Part shown: positions 27,201-34,844 of the stretch, one piece after another
Layout: each line of letters opens with the position of its first letter
Position numbering within the stretch: the first letter of the stretch is position 1
Assembly: GCF_009870125.1 (NCBI RefSeq)
Contig: NC_046683.1
Coordinates: 14,641,001 to 14,705,000 of the forward strand
Origin: Drosophila pseudoobscura
Taxonomy: Eukaryota; Arthropoda; Insecta; Diptera; Drosophilidae
DNA length: 64,000 nucleotides
Direction: 5' to 3'
Notes under the pieces: generated by a model
Database searches by the model: none
What the model was told of the DNA's origin: nothing
Seen by the model: the letters and a program-made list of their open reading frames with translations, nothing else
Made by a program: the position numbers and the translations under genes

Positions 27201-29493
27201 CATTCGCAGACCTCACTGCAAATACTGGATGATGTCTCGAACCGCTACTATCGAGAGGCAGTGCCCATATCGACACAGTCGAGCAAAGCCGATTTCAAGG
27301 AGAAGGAGCACAGCATTCTGCGACGCCACCCGGACATGACCCAAACGAGTCTATGCGGCATTGGGGTTGGGGTTGGCGATGATGGTGAGTCGAGCTCGAC
27401 CACAACGGCCACGCACACGCACGAGATGATGACAAAGGCGGCCATGTCGGCGGCACCAGTTAATGCCTGCGATATGGGCTGTCAAACGAGGTGAGTGCCT
27501 GGGACAGGGACGAAGGGGCACAGGACACGGGCGTCCTCGTACTAATACTCCTGCTCGCATGCATTCAATGGAGGAGTCTGCCACGTTCCTGGTCATCATC
27601 AGCATATGTGTAGTCAAATAGATGCCAGCAAATTGCAAAGTCAACGCTGGGCAAACACTAAAAACAATGACAATGTCGAGCTCGATCTGGCTGTGGCTGG
27701 CTCCCAGGCTCTGGCTTTGGCTTTGGCTTTGGCTGTGGCTGTGGCTCTGGCTCCCACTCTATTTGAGGCCAGGGGTTGCCAATGGGATTAGGAATGGGAA
27801 AGAATCGAAATACACCAGAGTCAGAGTCCGGGCACAGGATAGCGCTCGACCGAGCAGACGCCTGTCTCTTGTACAACACAAATCGATGCAAATATTTGTA
27901 TTTGCATGCGTCTTTATTGGATATGGAGACAGGTTCTCGTTCTCCCCGGGAAGAAGGGGGTCACGCTCTAGAACGTAGTGGAATGGAATGGTGTGGGGTG
28001 GGGTGGGGAGGGGGGAAGCCGACACAGTCACATGTAAGCGGAGTGAATGACAATCGGAACAGAGTGACACAATGCCGACGTGCCCCGCGATGAAGATGAT
28101 GCATGGCGCTGGCGCTGGACAGAGATACTCGTATCGCTTCACGGAGTGAAGTGTTCGCAATGCCAGGAATCGCAGTTTGGGAACTGTCACAGAAATAAAT
28201 CTATTGTATTTGATGGAAATTGATCCCTGAAACGTACAGCGCGTATAAAAGGAATGAAGTGCTCACTAGATATCGGTGACAGTGTGTCATTTCTTTTCAG
28301 TTAGTCAGGGAATCCTGACAGGGATATATACTTAATTTAATATTTAATAGCCAGATCGGTGTTAGCTATTGTTTATCTTTAGAAGGGTATTATTTGAGCG
28401 TATTATTCATGATTCCTTAACAGTGACACCTTTCTCAGTTTGGGGTCATAGGTCAGATCTAGCGCGTGGCTCCATGGCTGCCATATCGGAGCGTGTCTGG
28501 AACGTGTTTGCAGACCATATGGCCTGCCTACCACCCTCCCTCCCACACAGATGACGGACACACTTCCTTTGATTGACACACGCCCATAGGCGTTTACCTA
28601 TTCCCTGCCATCCCCGAACAGTCCGCAATTCCCTTTCGTTTCGTGTCACGCAAATATTAAACTGTTTTACTCTATCTCTCTTATCCGTTCTCCACAGGGA
28701 ATCACTGTTCGTCAACAGCCCCGGAATCGGACCCGGGGCGGGTTCTGGTGTTGGCTTTGGTGTTGGAGGCGGCGGCGGCGGCGGTGGGGGCATCGGTATT
28801 GCCACGCTAATGAGACAAAAGTCCAGCTCGTCGTCGCTGGGTGGTGGCAGCGTTGCGGGCGGTATGATGCCGCCGCCTCCACCACGGTTCTTCTCCACTT
28901 TCGGCTACGAGCCGGCGCCCCACGGCCAAGGATCACCATCGCTGCCGCAGTCCACTCCGCCACCGCCGGTGGTGGGGACACTGACACGACGCAGCATGCA
29001 GCATCAGCAACAGCAACAGCAGCAGATGCAGCAGCAAATGCATCCCGAGTCGCTAGAGCTGGAGGAGCGACATAGCGGCCGTTCGCATTACGGCGGTCTT
29101 ATGGTGACCTCAACAGCCAAGCAGCCACAGGAGATCTGTCACCACCACCACCAGCACCAGCAGCATCAGCAGCAACAACAACATCATCCACAACTCCAGC
29201 AGCAACAGCAACATCAACAGCAACAGCGCATGCATCATGCACATCCTGCCCATCAGCATCCACCAAGCATTGCAGCGCGAATCCCAGCCATGGGCCTTCA
29301 GAAGGGACATGGGCAGAGCCAGGGCCAGGGACTGGGACTGGGACATGGCCAGGGAATGGGTCTGGGGCCGGGTCAGACAACGATCCTGCCCGGCAAGCAG
29401 CAGCAGCAGCAGCAGCAAAAGAACGAGGAGTCCAAAGTATTCATCGACATACGGAATTCAGCGCCAGACGTGATTATCATGACGTCCCATTGA
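1..29493 (+). CDS. neto: Neto, long (beta-type) isoform, 5'-partial
   Basis: Neto (Neuropilin and Tolloid-like) is a single-pass auxiliary subunit of ionotropic glutamate receptors. In Drosophila it is needed to cluster receptors at the neuromuscular junction, and the beta tail recruits postsynaptic proteins (established knowledge). Seen here: join(<1..128, 3903..3988, 4616..4945, 5043..5140, 6832..6971, 8537..8646, 10611..10742, 26514..26596, 27194..27490, 28698..29493), all GT/AG and in phase. Counting from base 2 it gives 732 residues: CUB1, CUB2, a six-cysteine LDLa module, one transmembrane helix, then a 391-residue tail after the membrane exon. Signal peptide, prodomain and promoter lie left of the window. 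The domain order CUB-CUB-LDLa-TM is diagnostic for Neto. The tail is longer than the roughly 350 residues I recall for D. melanogaster Neto-beta, mostly through Gly, Gln and His runs. Confidence 0.93.
853..900. repeat. CAGT-type tetranucleotide repeat
   Basis: Imperfect run of CAGT with CAGC and CACT variants in the first neto intron. Confidence 0.8.
2339..2363. repeat. C-rich homopolymer tract
   Basis: Fourteen C in a row then C/T interruptions, in neto intron a/b. Confidence 0.8.
3903..3988 (+). CDS. neto: neto exon b: middle of CUB1
   Basis: Acceptor ATTACAG, donor GAA|GTAAGT, phase 1 to 0. It encodes APKGQIIRLDFRNSFNIE followed by EECKFDFLE, the CUB strand with the conserved Cys and the acidic D-F-L-E that forms part of the calcium site and leads into I-R-D-G. 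Confidence 0.92.
3989..4615 (+). other. neto: neto intron b/c
   Basis: 627 bp. It contains a degenerate TGGTAACTGG/TGGTATC tandem repeat at about 4019-4082 and GCCATTGCCTTT-type hexamers at about 4390-4435. Nothing else recognised. Confidence 0.75.
4616..4945 (+). CDS. neto: neto exon c: end of CUB1, linker, start of CUB2
   Basis: 110 codons in phase 0. It begins IRDGQYGFSTLIGKYCG, the canonical end of a CUB Ca site (I-R-D-G, then K-Y-C-G), continues through RYLWLHFHSDETIEYTGF, and after the linker DRNREAPSTD opens CUB2 with LNCTIEKDGYEGFINSTD. Two N-glycosylation sequons (NCT, NST) are present. It ends ENWK|GTGAGT. Confidence 0.95.
5043..5140 (+). CDS. neto: neto exon d: middle of CUB2
   Basis: Acceptor TTTTCATCAG, donor TTGAG|GTGAGA. 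It encodes IFLKFLDFKLSKPNDCETNF and LDIFPEQTVMPLR. The pattern L-x-F-x-D-F-x-L with Cys, then the N-F-L-D-I-F strand, is CUB2. It lies only 97 bp after the previous exon. Confidence 0.92.
5141..6831 (+). other. neto: neto intron d/e
   Basis: 1.7 kb. It holds a GTACATC repeat at about 5185-5210, a CTGT/GGCT tetramer microsatellite at 5507-5544 and otherwise AT-rich non-coding sequence. Confidence 0.75.
5507..5544. repeat. CTGT/GGCT compound tetranucleotide repeat
   Basis: A run of CTGT passing into GGCT units in neto intron d/e. Confidence 0.85.
6832..6971 (+). CDS. neto: neto exon e: end of CUB2
   Basis: Acceptor CTTTTACAG, donor GCTG|GTAAGT (phase 1). It encodes VKNFCGSAGESITAESNILH and LRFYADQIAINSTFGILYTAF. 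The F-C-G and the closing L-x-F-x-x-D...F-x-x-x-Y-x-A-F are the end of a CUB fold. One NST sequon. Confidence 0.92.
7261..7333. repeat. CTAT/CTGT compound microsatellite
   Basis: Six CTAT-type units, then TTTC, CTGT, GTGT and TTTG units. Likely length-variable. Confidence 0.85.
8336..8380. repeat. AC dinucleotide repeat
   Basis: Interrupted (AC)n with CTCAC breaks in neto intron e/f. Confidence 0.8.
8537..8646 (+). CDS. neto: neto exon f: LDLa module
   Basis: Encodes ACTEDEYDCEDATCISKDLE and CNGLDNCKFRWDEESC. It has six cysteines in class A LDL-receptor order and an acidic Ca-binding end (D-N-C...W-D-E). Acceptor CTCCGACAG, donor ACG|GTAAGT. The module sits directly outside the membrane, as in vertebrate NETO1/NETO2. 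Confidence 0.94.
8647..10610 (+). other. neto: neto intron f/g
   Basis: 2.0 kb. It contains AC repeats (8849-8870), an AT-rich middle and a CTTGG pentamer repeat (10522-10551) shortly before the membrane exon. No gene seen. Confidence 0.75.
10522..10551. repeat. CTTGG pentanucleotide repeat
   Basis: Six consecutive CTTGG units about 60 bases before the membrane exon of neto. Confidence 0.85.
10611..10742 (+). CDS. neto: neto exon g: transmembrane segment
   Basis: 44 codons in phase 0. A short juxtamembrane stretch (GETAGQSE) is followed by an uncharged helix from about 10638 to 10709 (VVIIVIVFGLILGGMVITF and on), then the basic stop-transfer RKIIRDQKIIR. It donates to either of two alternative downstream routes through GC|GTAAGT. 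Confidence 0.95.
13225..13252. repeat. ACAGAT hexanucleotide repeat
   Basis: Four to five perfect ACAGAT units in neto intron g. Confidence 0.8.
23430..23577 (+). promoter_or_regulatory. neto: Long polypyrimidine tract before the alpha last exon
   Basis: Almost pure C/T for about 130 bases, mainly CTCTCTCT, ending at the CAG of the acceptor. It is far longer than a usual pyrimidine tract, and PTB-type splicing regulators bind such tracts (established). A role in the choice of tail is inference. Confidence 0.5.
23578..24255 (+). CDS. neto: neto alternative last exon (alpha-type cytoplasmic tail)
   Basis: 225 codons plus TAG in phase 0 after acceptor TCCACAG. The tail opens DVPGLSNRIYHIDSFILEAP, is rich in Ser and Asp (DSNSDSNT), has a strongly acidic run at about 23,910-23,980, a Ser/Thr-rich stretch at about 24,050-24,150, then TPPPPPVLAKPKSS and a basic hydrophobic end (LKFLHKII). 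No enzymatic domain is visible. A 130-nt pyrimidine-rich tract precedes it. In D. melanogaster the alpha tail is about 200 residues. Confidence 0.9.
   Translation, partial: DVPGLSNRIYHIDSFILEAPKSAIFVGLQNDFMCDYAYNLEEQLPAHSDANQSMNEPRNAGGAAGGSPHSDFDSNSDSNTPKMEEQAQTCDVYDCSYDSDYQCRGREADNGLEDEQEHEEDQDEDEDEDQEYDDGIGFSCDSDSLTMPDDDEFVLVTGACLATTGNSSPSGSSSMQCSSGTASGTATASSMELDIILPDLTPPPPPVLAKPKSSTNPLKFLHKII
24256..25460 (+). other. neto: Probable neto alpha 3'UTR
   Basis: AT-rich sequence after the alpha stop codon. Candidate poly(A) signals AATAAA occur at 24533-24538, 24751-24756 and 25438-25443, the last one 11 bases after a GC-rich hairpin. It could end at any of these, so extent is uncertain. Confidence 0.5.
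25406..25443 (+). promoter_or_regulatory. neto: GC hairpin plus AATAAA (candidate distal 3' end of the neto alpha message)
   Basis: Stem ACCCTCC/GGAGGGT with the seven-base loop CCGCGGT (25406-25426), then AATAAA at 25438-25443. Confidence 0.4.
25461..26513 (+). other. neto: neto intron sequence between the alpha end and beta exon 1
   Basis: For the beta isoform this is spliced out together with the alpha exon. A CT-rich tract at about 26,427-26,475 precedes the acceptor. No other feature seen. Confidence 0.6.
26514..26596 (+). CDS. neto: neto beta-specific exon 1
   Basis: Acceptor TTGCCCCTCAG, donor TCAAG|GTAAGG, phase 0 to 2. It encodes EHIRESKESKLDEMGRNSKA and RSRENISR, a highly charged stretch. 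It is reached from the membrane exon only if the alpha last exon is skipped. Confidence 0.88.
26597..27193 (+). other. neto: neto beta intron 1
   Basis: 597 bp. Degenerate GATTCC/GATTCT hexamers lie just after the donor (about 26,610-26,660). Nothing else recognised. Confidence 0.75.
27194..27490 (+). CDS. neto: neto beta-specific exon 2
   Basis: Acceptor GGGCGACAG, donor ACGAG|GTGAGT, phase 2 in and 2 out. It encodes about 99 residues including QTSLQILDDVSNRYYREAVP, STQSSKADFKEKEHSILRRH and CDMGCQTR. It has many Ser/Thr and Tyr residues that could be phosphorylated (inference). Confidence 0.9.
27491..28697 (+). other. neto: neto beta intron 2
   Basis: 1.2 kb. A GGCTTT/GGCTGT hexamer repeat lies at about 27,708-27,755 and GGGGT runs at about 27,990-28,010. 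No exon recognised. Confidence 0.75.
28698..29493 (+). CDS. neto: neto beta-specific last exon
   Basis: 264 residues to TGA. In order: a Gly-rich run with nine consecutive Gly, a Ser run, a Pro run followed by RFFSTFGYEP, TPPPPVVGTLTRRS, a first Gln tract (about 29,006-29,040), a His/Gln tract (about 29,140-29,260), a Gly-Gln-rich linker, a last Gln run and the end KVFIDIRNSAPDVIIMTSH. The open frame through all these repeats and the non-repetitive C-terminus argue that it is real. The low-complexity parts probably vary in length between individuals. Confidence 0.9.
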
Positions 29494-32400
29494 CATTTAA
29501 GGATTGCCCGCCAATCAACAAGAACAACACCAGCAGTAAGAGAGACTGCAACAGCAACAGCAACAGCAACTGCAACTGCAACAACGACCAACAGGAACAA
29601 CAAGAGGAACCACGGGGAGAGGAGCAGCAACTGGACATTGGCCAACATATTAACCGCAGCGACGCTGATGACACAACACGGACATGAAGGCGGCAACTCG
29701 CAATCAGCCGGGGGCAGGTCCTGGTCCTGTGCCTCCTCCTCTTTCTGCGCCACCTCCTGCACACATCCTGTTTGCATGCTGTGGCACTTTATTTTTCCGT
29801 TCATTTTCCCGTCTCTCTGTCTTTAAAGTCAGGTGAATGGGTTCTTTAAGTCAGTTCTTGGATGGATGCTCCAGGACTGCTTCAAAATTTTAATTCAATT
29901 TGGAACTGGTGTGGTTATAAACCGGAACCACGTGAAATTTGTATTATTAAGAAATGTAATTTATTTGTTTTTTATGCCGAAAGGACATCGGTCATGGTCA
30001 CAAGAATTGTTTCGTCAATGGTTTGGAATCGGTATAAGAATTAGTTGCGAATAAGTTAAGAGAAGTATCTTGATAGGTTATTGGTTACTAGTCGATTGTA
30101 TAATGGTTTTTAATCTGATATTAATCTAAGACCTTAGTTTCACCTTTAATTGGATTTTCAACGGTTCAGAATCGGCATAATATAAGTTGGAATTTGTGAA
30201 ACCCATCCATAATCAGCTACAACTTGGCTTCATCCGGCTCAGAATCGGTGTAATAATTTGAGCATCGCTTAAGAATCGTATTCAAAATGCTTTTGAATCG
30301 GTTTAAACAACAGGGTTGAAAAATGTCACGCCTTCGGAGATTCCGAATTAATCAGGATCCTTCACTGAATTGGTCTAAAATTGAGTTACGAATTGAATAG
30401 TCATTTAAGATCTGTACAGGCTTAGGGCACAACTGAACAAGCAAGCCACAAATGTCAATGGCCCCAATGAGAAGAAGAAGGGGAAGGAGAAGGGAAAGGG
30501 AAAGCCAAAGGGGAAGGACAGAGCAGGCGCGGGCGGTGATTGCGAGCCAGCTGGACGACAAATGGAAGATGTGTTAGTCCGTTGGCCAGGCCCAGCCCCT
30601 TTGCAATTGAATTTCGGGCTAGAGCTGTTCTCGTTGTTGCCGGCGGACCGCAATCGAAGGCAAAATGGCTGGACATGGTCCGGCCTAGGCAGAAGACGGA
30701 CGGAAGTTTTCTGTGGAAAACAATGAGGAAGCATCCCCAGCACAGAGCTAGGTGGGTGATGAGTGGGCGAATGAATGACGCTGAATGGCACTGGGAAGAG
30801 AGCAGACACTAAACAGACAACGTGGCGTATGAGCAACATGTCCCGGAATATTGTTATCGGACTCCGCCTCTGCACCGTTTGCGACATGTCCGTGGACCTG
30901 GTCCTGGGTCCCTCCGCCTTTTGCAACTCCGCCAGGAACAGAACAGAAACTTCTTCATTTACATGCATTACGTACGTGGTCCGTTTCCACGAGGAGGATG
31001 TCGCGACCAGAGAGTCCATCCATCACAGGCACGTGCTCTCTCAGTCGGTGTCTCTGTCTCTGTTTCTGCCAGTGTCTCGGTCTCGGTCTCGGTCTGGTTA
31101 TGGTTCTGCCACCGGTCCTCGTTCTGGTTCTGGTCCTTGTCCCTTTCCCGGTCCTCAGGCTCGGACTCGGACTGTGACTGCAACTCCTGACATGAGCAGC
31201 GAAGCAATTTGCGTGAAGATAGTTTTTTAAGTGATTTTGAAACGTCCCTTTCGCTTTCTCTCTCTCTCTCGCTTTTAGTTTACCCCCTGTCCCTTGCCAC
31301 GCTAAATGATTTTATGAAATTAATTTGTGTCCTTTGCTGCAAAGAGTACATCAAAGCCAACCACATTTGTGGTTGCAGAGGTTGGAGGTTGGGGTTGGGA
31401 CTGGAGTCACCTTTAAGGCAGCCATGCAGCAATCTGTTACCTCATCTGGCATCCAAATCCTTTTCAATTAGATAAATTAGCCGGCCACAGATTTGCCAAC
31501 TTGATGTGTGTCCCGGAGAATTTTCTTTTTCCTCCCTCGTACCCCCCGTGCCACCCGTACCACCCGTACCACCTGTGCTGGTTGTGTCAATTCCGTGGAC
31601 ATGACGGGGGGCCCTCGAATCTGTCATTCCACAATTAGCATGTTCCCAGTAAATAGGTGGACGGTGGGGCTGGTGTTGGGGACTTAGGGCAGTGGGGTCT
31701 AAGTGCGGGATGAGCCCCATGGGTTGAGTGGTTTCGATGGTGTAAATATTGTCACAGCTGTGCGGATGGGAGGATGCATAGGGCCAAAAACACAGAATGG
31801 GGCTGGCGGGAGTTGGGAGTTGGGCAAAAAATAAAGATGACAATGACAATGAGTGGGCGGGGACCTGGGAGGTGGGAAATCCATTTGATTGATTGAATTT
31901 AAAGAGCAGCGACAGCTACGTGCCATGTCGAGGAGGTGGAACAGCGACGGATGGCTCATGATGATGATGATGATGAGGATGCTGATGCTGGATGCTGGAT
32001 GGTGATTGTGATTGTGATGACGGTGCCGATGGTGCAGCGTTGCAATTTCCTTTCTCTTTGCGAAAGTTCAAATCATTAGATTGATTAAAGCACACCAGGG
32101 AATGGGTGGGAGGAGGAGAGGTGAAACTGTCTTAGACCGGACCTTTATCAACCTGAGCAGGGAACCAGCTGAAAGCCACTGAAAAATTCATTCATGAAAA
32201 TGCCAAAAAACTCTCGGAAAACTTTGCCAAATGACCAGCCCAAAAATGTATCTTCATCTTTTGTGTGGTGTCAGAAAGAAACAAACTTTTACCATCAGAC
32301 TCATTCATTAGCCATAATTCGGGGCCAAAGACGTCATAGGTTTTCCCTGTTGCTCCGACACATATACACACATATAACTGAAGGATAACGTAGTTCATTC

Positions 32401-33070
32401 AGTCATATCTTTTTTTGTTAAGCTTTTTATATGCATAAATGTATGAACTCTTGTAATTGTTAAATGATTTTTGTATTTGTTTTGTTATAACCCCGAGAAC
32501 CATGGAACCCCTTTTCTAGCTACAATTTAAGAACGGAATCTAGCGATTTTACTAAAGAAATGTTGAAAATAAGAGAAGCAAAAAACTACCAAAAAAAGAA
32601 AAAGAAAAAAAATGGAAAAAAGAAAGGAAAAGGAAAAGTGAAAAAAACTATTTGTACTATAAGTCAGCATTGCGTAGATTAAGTAAATGTATGATATTTT
32701 TTTTTTATAAATAAATATATACACATAAATACTAAAAGTATCAAAGGAAAAACTACAGAGAACAAAAGAGGAATATTGCAAACTTGTATGGTTTTTTTTT
32801 TGTCTGGTTTTATTTAAACGACTGCAGAATTGTAATTGTAAATTGTCGAGCGACAAAAAAAGTTATACACATAAGAACATTAAAATAAATAGTAAAAGAA
32901 AAACAAAACAAGAGCGAAATGGAAGAGCGTAGCGTACATAGATTAAAACGGATATGGTGGATATGGTGGATATGGGGATATGGCGTGTGTGTGCGTGACT
33001 ACAAGTACGAGTATCTATGTGTTTGAGTGTGTAAAATAAATCGAAATGCGATCGAATAAAACTTCATCTG
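29494..33070 (+). other. neto: Probable neto beta 3'UTR and following spacer
   Basis: No gene recognised. Candidate AATAAA signals lie at 32710-32715, 32884-32889, 33035-33040 and 33055-33060, the last followed by a GT-rich stretch. If the most distal one is used, the 3'UTR is about 3.6 kb (inference). It contains four spaced copies of a GAATCGG motif (30,026-30,303) and an A/G-rich block at about 32,575-32,645. Confidence 0.4.
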
Positions 33071-33562
33071 TGGATATGTGAACAATGGCGTTGGGATTAT
33101 GTAATATTATCTCTTTGGGTTGGAGGGGTAGTGTGGGTCCGCCTGAAAGAGTGCCTCCCCTGGCCAGCGGCTGGGGCAGATCTGCCCAGCCCGAAAGTAT
33201 GCAATGCATGGCAGGCATCGCATTCGAGAGCAGAGCTCAGAGAAGCGGAAGCGTGGCTCTTGTTCGACTGACCCAATTAGGTGGGAAACAGAGCCCGATT
33301 TGGTCGACAGGCCCGAAGGCGTCACAATCGAAACTCGAATCGAATTCACATAATTCTTGATTTGGAGCCGGTCTTCCTCGGCGCTGACAGATATCTCTGC
33401 GGCTCTGTGGCTCTGCGGAGAGTCACTCGCTGCAAAATGCAAATTTGTAGCACGCATCGCATCGCTCTTTGTTGGCCATAAATTTATGCACTCGGCTGAT
33501 ACGCTGATTTGTGGCAGCGGCAGCGGCCGCCCGTGTGAATAGCCCCCGATCGGATGCGTTCA

Positions 33563-33570
33563 TATAAAAG
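33563..33570 (+). promoter_or_regulatory. TATA box of the first cuticle gene
   Basis: TATAAAAG, 48 bases before the chosen ATG. An initiator-like GCAGTCAA lies about 30 bases downstream (near 33,598), so the ATG at 33554 is upstream of the transcript. Confidence 0.8.
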
Positions 33571-33610
33571 TAAACCGGGCATCGATGTGGGACAGCAGTC
33601 AATACCCAAC

Positions 33611-34747
33611 ATGGCATCAGGTCAGATCCATCCCCCGCGGACCCATTTGCTGCCTCCAGTGCTGCTGCTCCTCTTCCTGGGCGCAGCCCTAAGCCAGAGA
33701 GCACCGGTCCGGGTCCCGCCTGTGCAGCTGCAAACGCCCAACTTTGATGGCGAGAGCTTCGAGCGGTTCGACGATGCCGCCAACAACAACGGCAACGAGA
33801 GCGGCGAAATGAGGGGACGGATAAAGCAGCTGCTGGGAGAACAGCTGGCCAACGCCTTTGCCCCATTGGCCACGACACCCTTCTCACAGCTTAGCCAGCG
33901 CAGGCCGGGCATTGTGGCACCCACCTCGGGGGCACAGGCCAGGGCTCAGTTTTCAGCCGACGACTCGGATTCCGGCGAGGAAGAGGAGTCCCAGGAGGCG
34001 GATGAAAGCTCTTCCAGTGAAGAGGAGCCGGATTCGGGGCCAGTTGGGGCACCACCTCCGCTGCCGCCGCAACCTCAGCCAGAGGCAGTGGAAGAGGAGG
34101 ATAACGATGGGGGCGTAGAGGACTATAATCCGTGGCGTGATAATTTCTACGACCTCAACGAAGATGGCAGTTACATCTTTGGGTGAGACCAATAGAGATG
34201 GGGGTGCCCTTTAGACGCTTGAATTTGTATCCATGAATCGCTGATGAAACACGAAACACCCAAAGTTTCTCCTAATTTGATTAATGGTTGCCCACATGGA
34301 AACCACAAATCATTCATACACAAGGACCAACACAGCCTTAAGATTCCTTCAGTTTGTTTAATTGATAATCAATTAATTATGGATGCAGCCCACTATTTTT
34401 CCTCTAGTATAATGATCTTAATCGCTTTGTCGCCCCAGGTACTCCCTGCCACACGGCGTGCGTCGCTGGGAGCGCGGATTCTACTCGGAGGAGCAGCATA
34501 GCCGAGTGGTTGAGGGCTTCTACGTGCAGCCGCGCCTCCTGGGCCATGACACGCGCTACGAGCTGCGCTGCTATCGGTCCGACATAAATGGCTATCAGCC
34601 CCTGCCAGGTGAGTGAAATTGGCTACCAAAATGGTTTAATGTTGGGACTAATGCTGGACCCACATTTCAGTGGAGTACCTGAGGCGGGCGCCAAGCGTCC
34701 GTCGCGACGAGCAGCCCAAGGTTGATTGCTTCAAGAATCATCGATAG
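33611..34747 (+). CDS. Cuticle protein with R&R-like chitin-binding domain (first of three)
   Basis: join(33611..34182, 34439..34608, 34671..34747), 272 aa. It has a signal peptide (core LLPPVLLLLFLGAALS), a low-complexity middle with a long Glu/Asp/Ser block (about residues 115-175), then DGSYIFGYSLPHGVRRWERG, FYSEEQHSRVVEGFYVQP and DTRYELRCYRSDINGYQPLP, a divergent Rebers-Riddiford domain. It would be secreted and bind chitin in the exoskeleton (family knowledge). The start at 33611 is chosen because an upstream in-frame ATG (33554) precedes the TATA box. Introns are phase 2 inside the domain and phase 1 after it. AATAAA at 34805 and 34839. D. melanogaster has X-linked Cpr11A and Cpr11B, and I think this is one of that group but cannot say which. 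Confidence 0.88.
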
Positions 34748-34804
34748 CCATCGATGGCCGAAAAGTGATTACAATCGATAAGCACACACGTTGATCGTGC
34801 TGGA

Positions 34805-34844
34805 AATAAAATACAATATTTTTTTGTGCACGTATGTAAATAAA
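34805..34844 (+). promoter_or_regulatory. Poly(A) signals of the first cuticle gene
   Basis: AATAAA at 34805-34810 and at 34839-34844, 58 and 92 bases after the stop codon. Confidence 0.6.

Noticed and set aside
33554..33610. Upstream in-frame ATG of the first cuticle gene
   Set aside because: It lies before the TATA box at 33563 and would spoil the signal peptide. The ATG at 33611 fits both.
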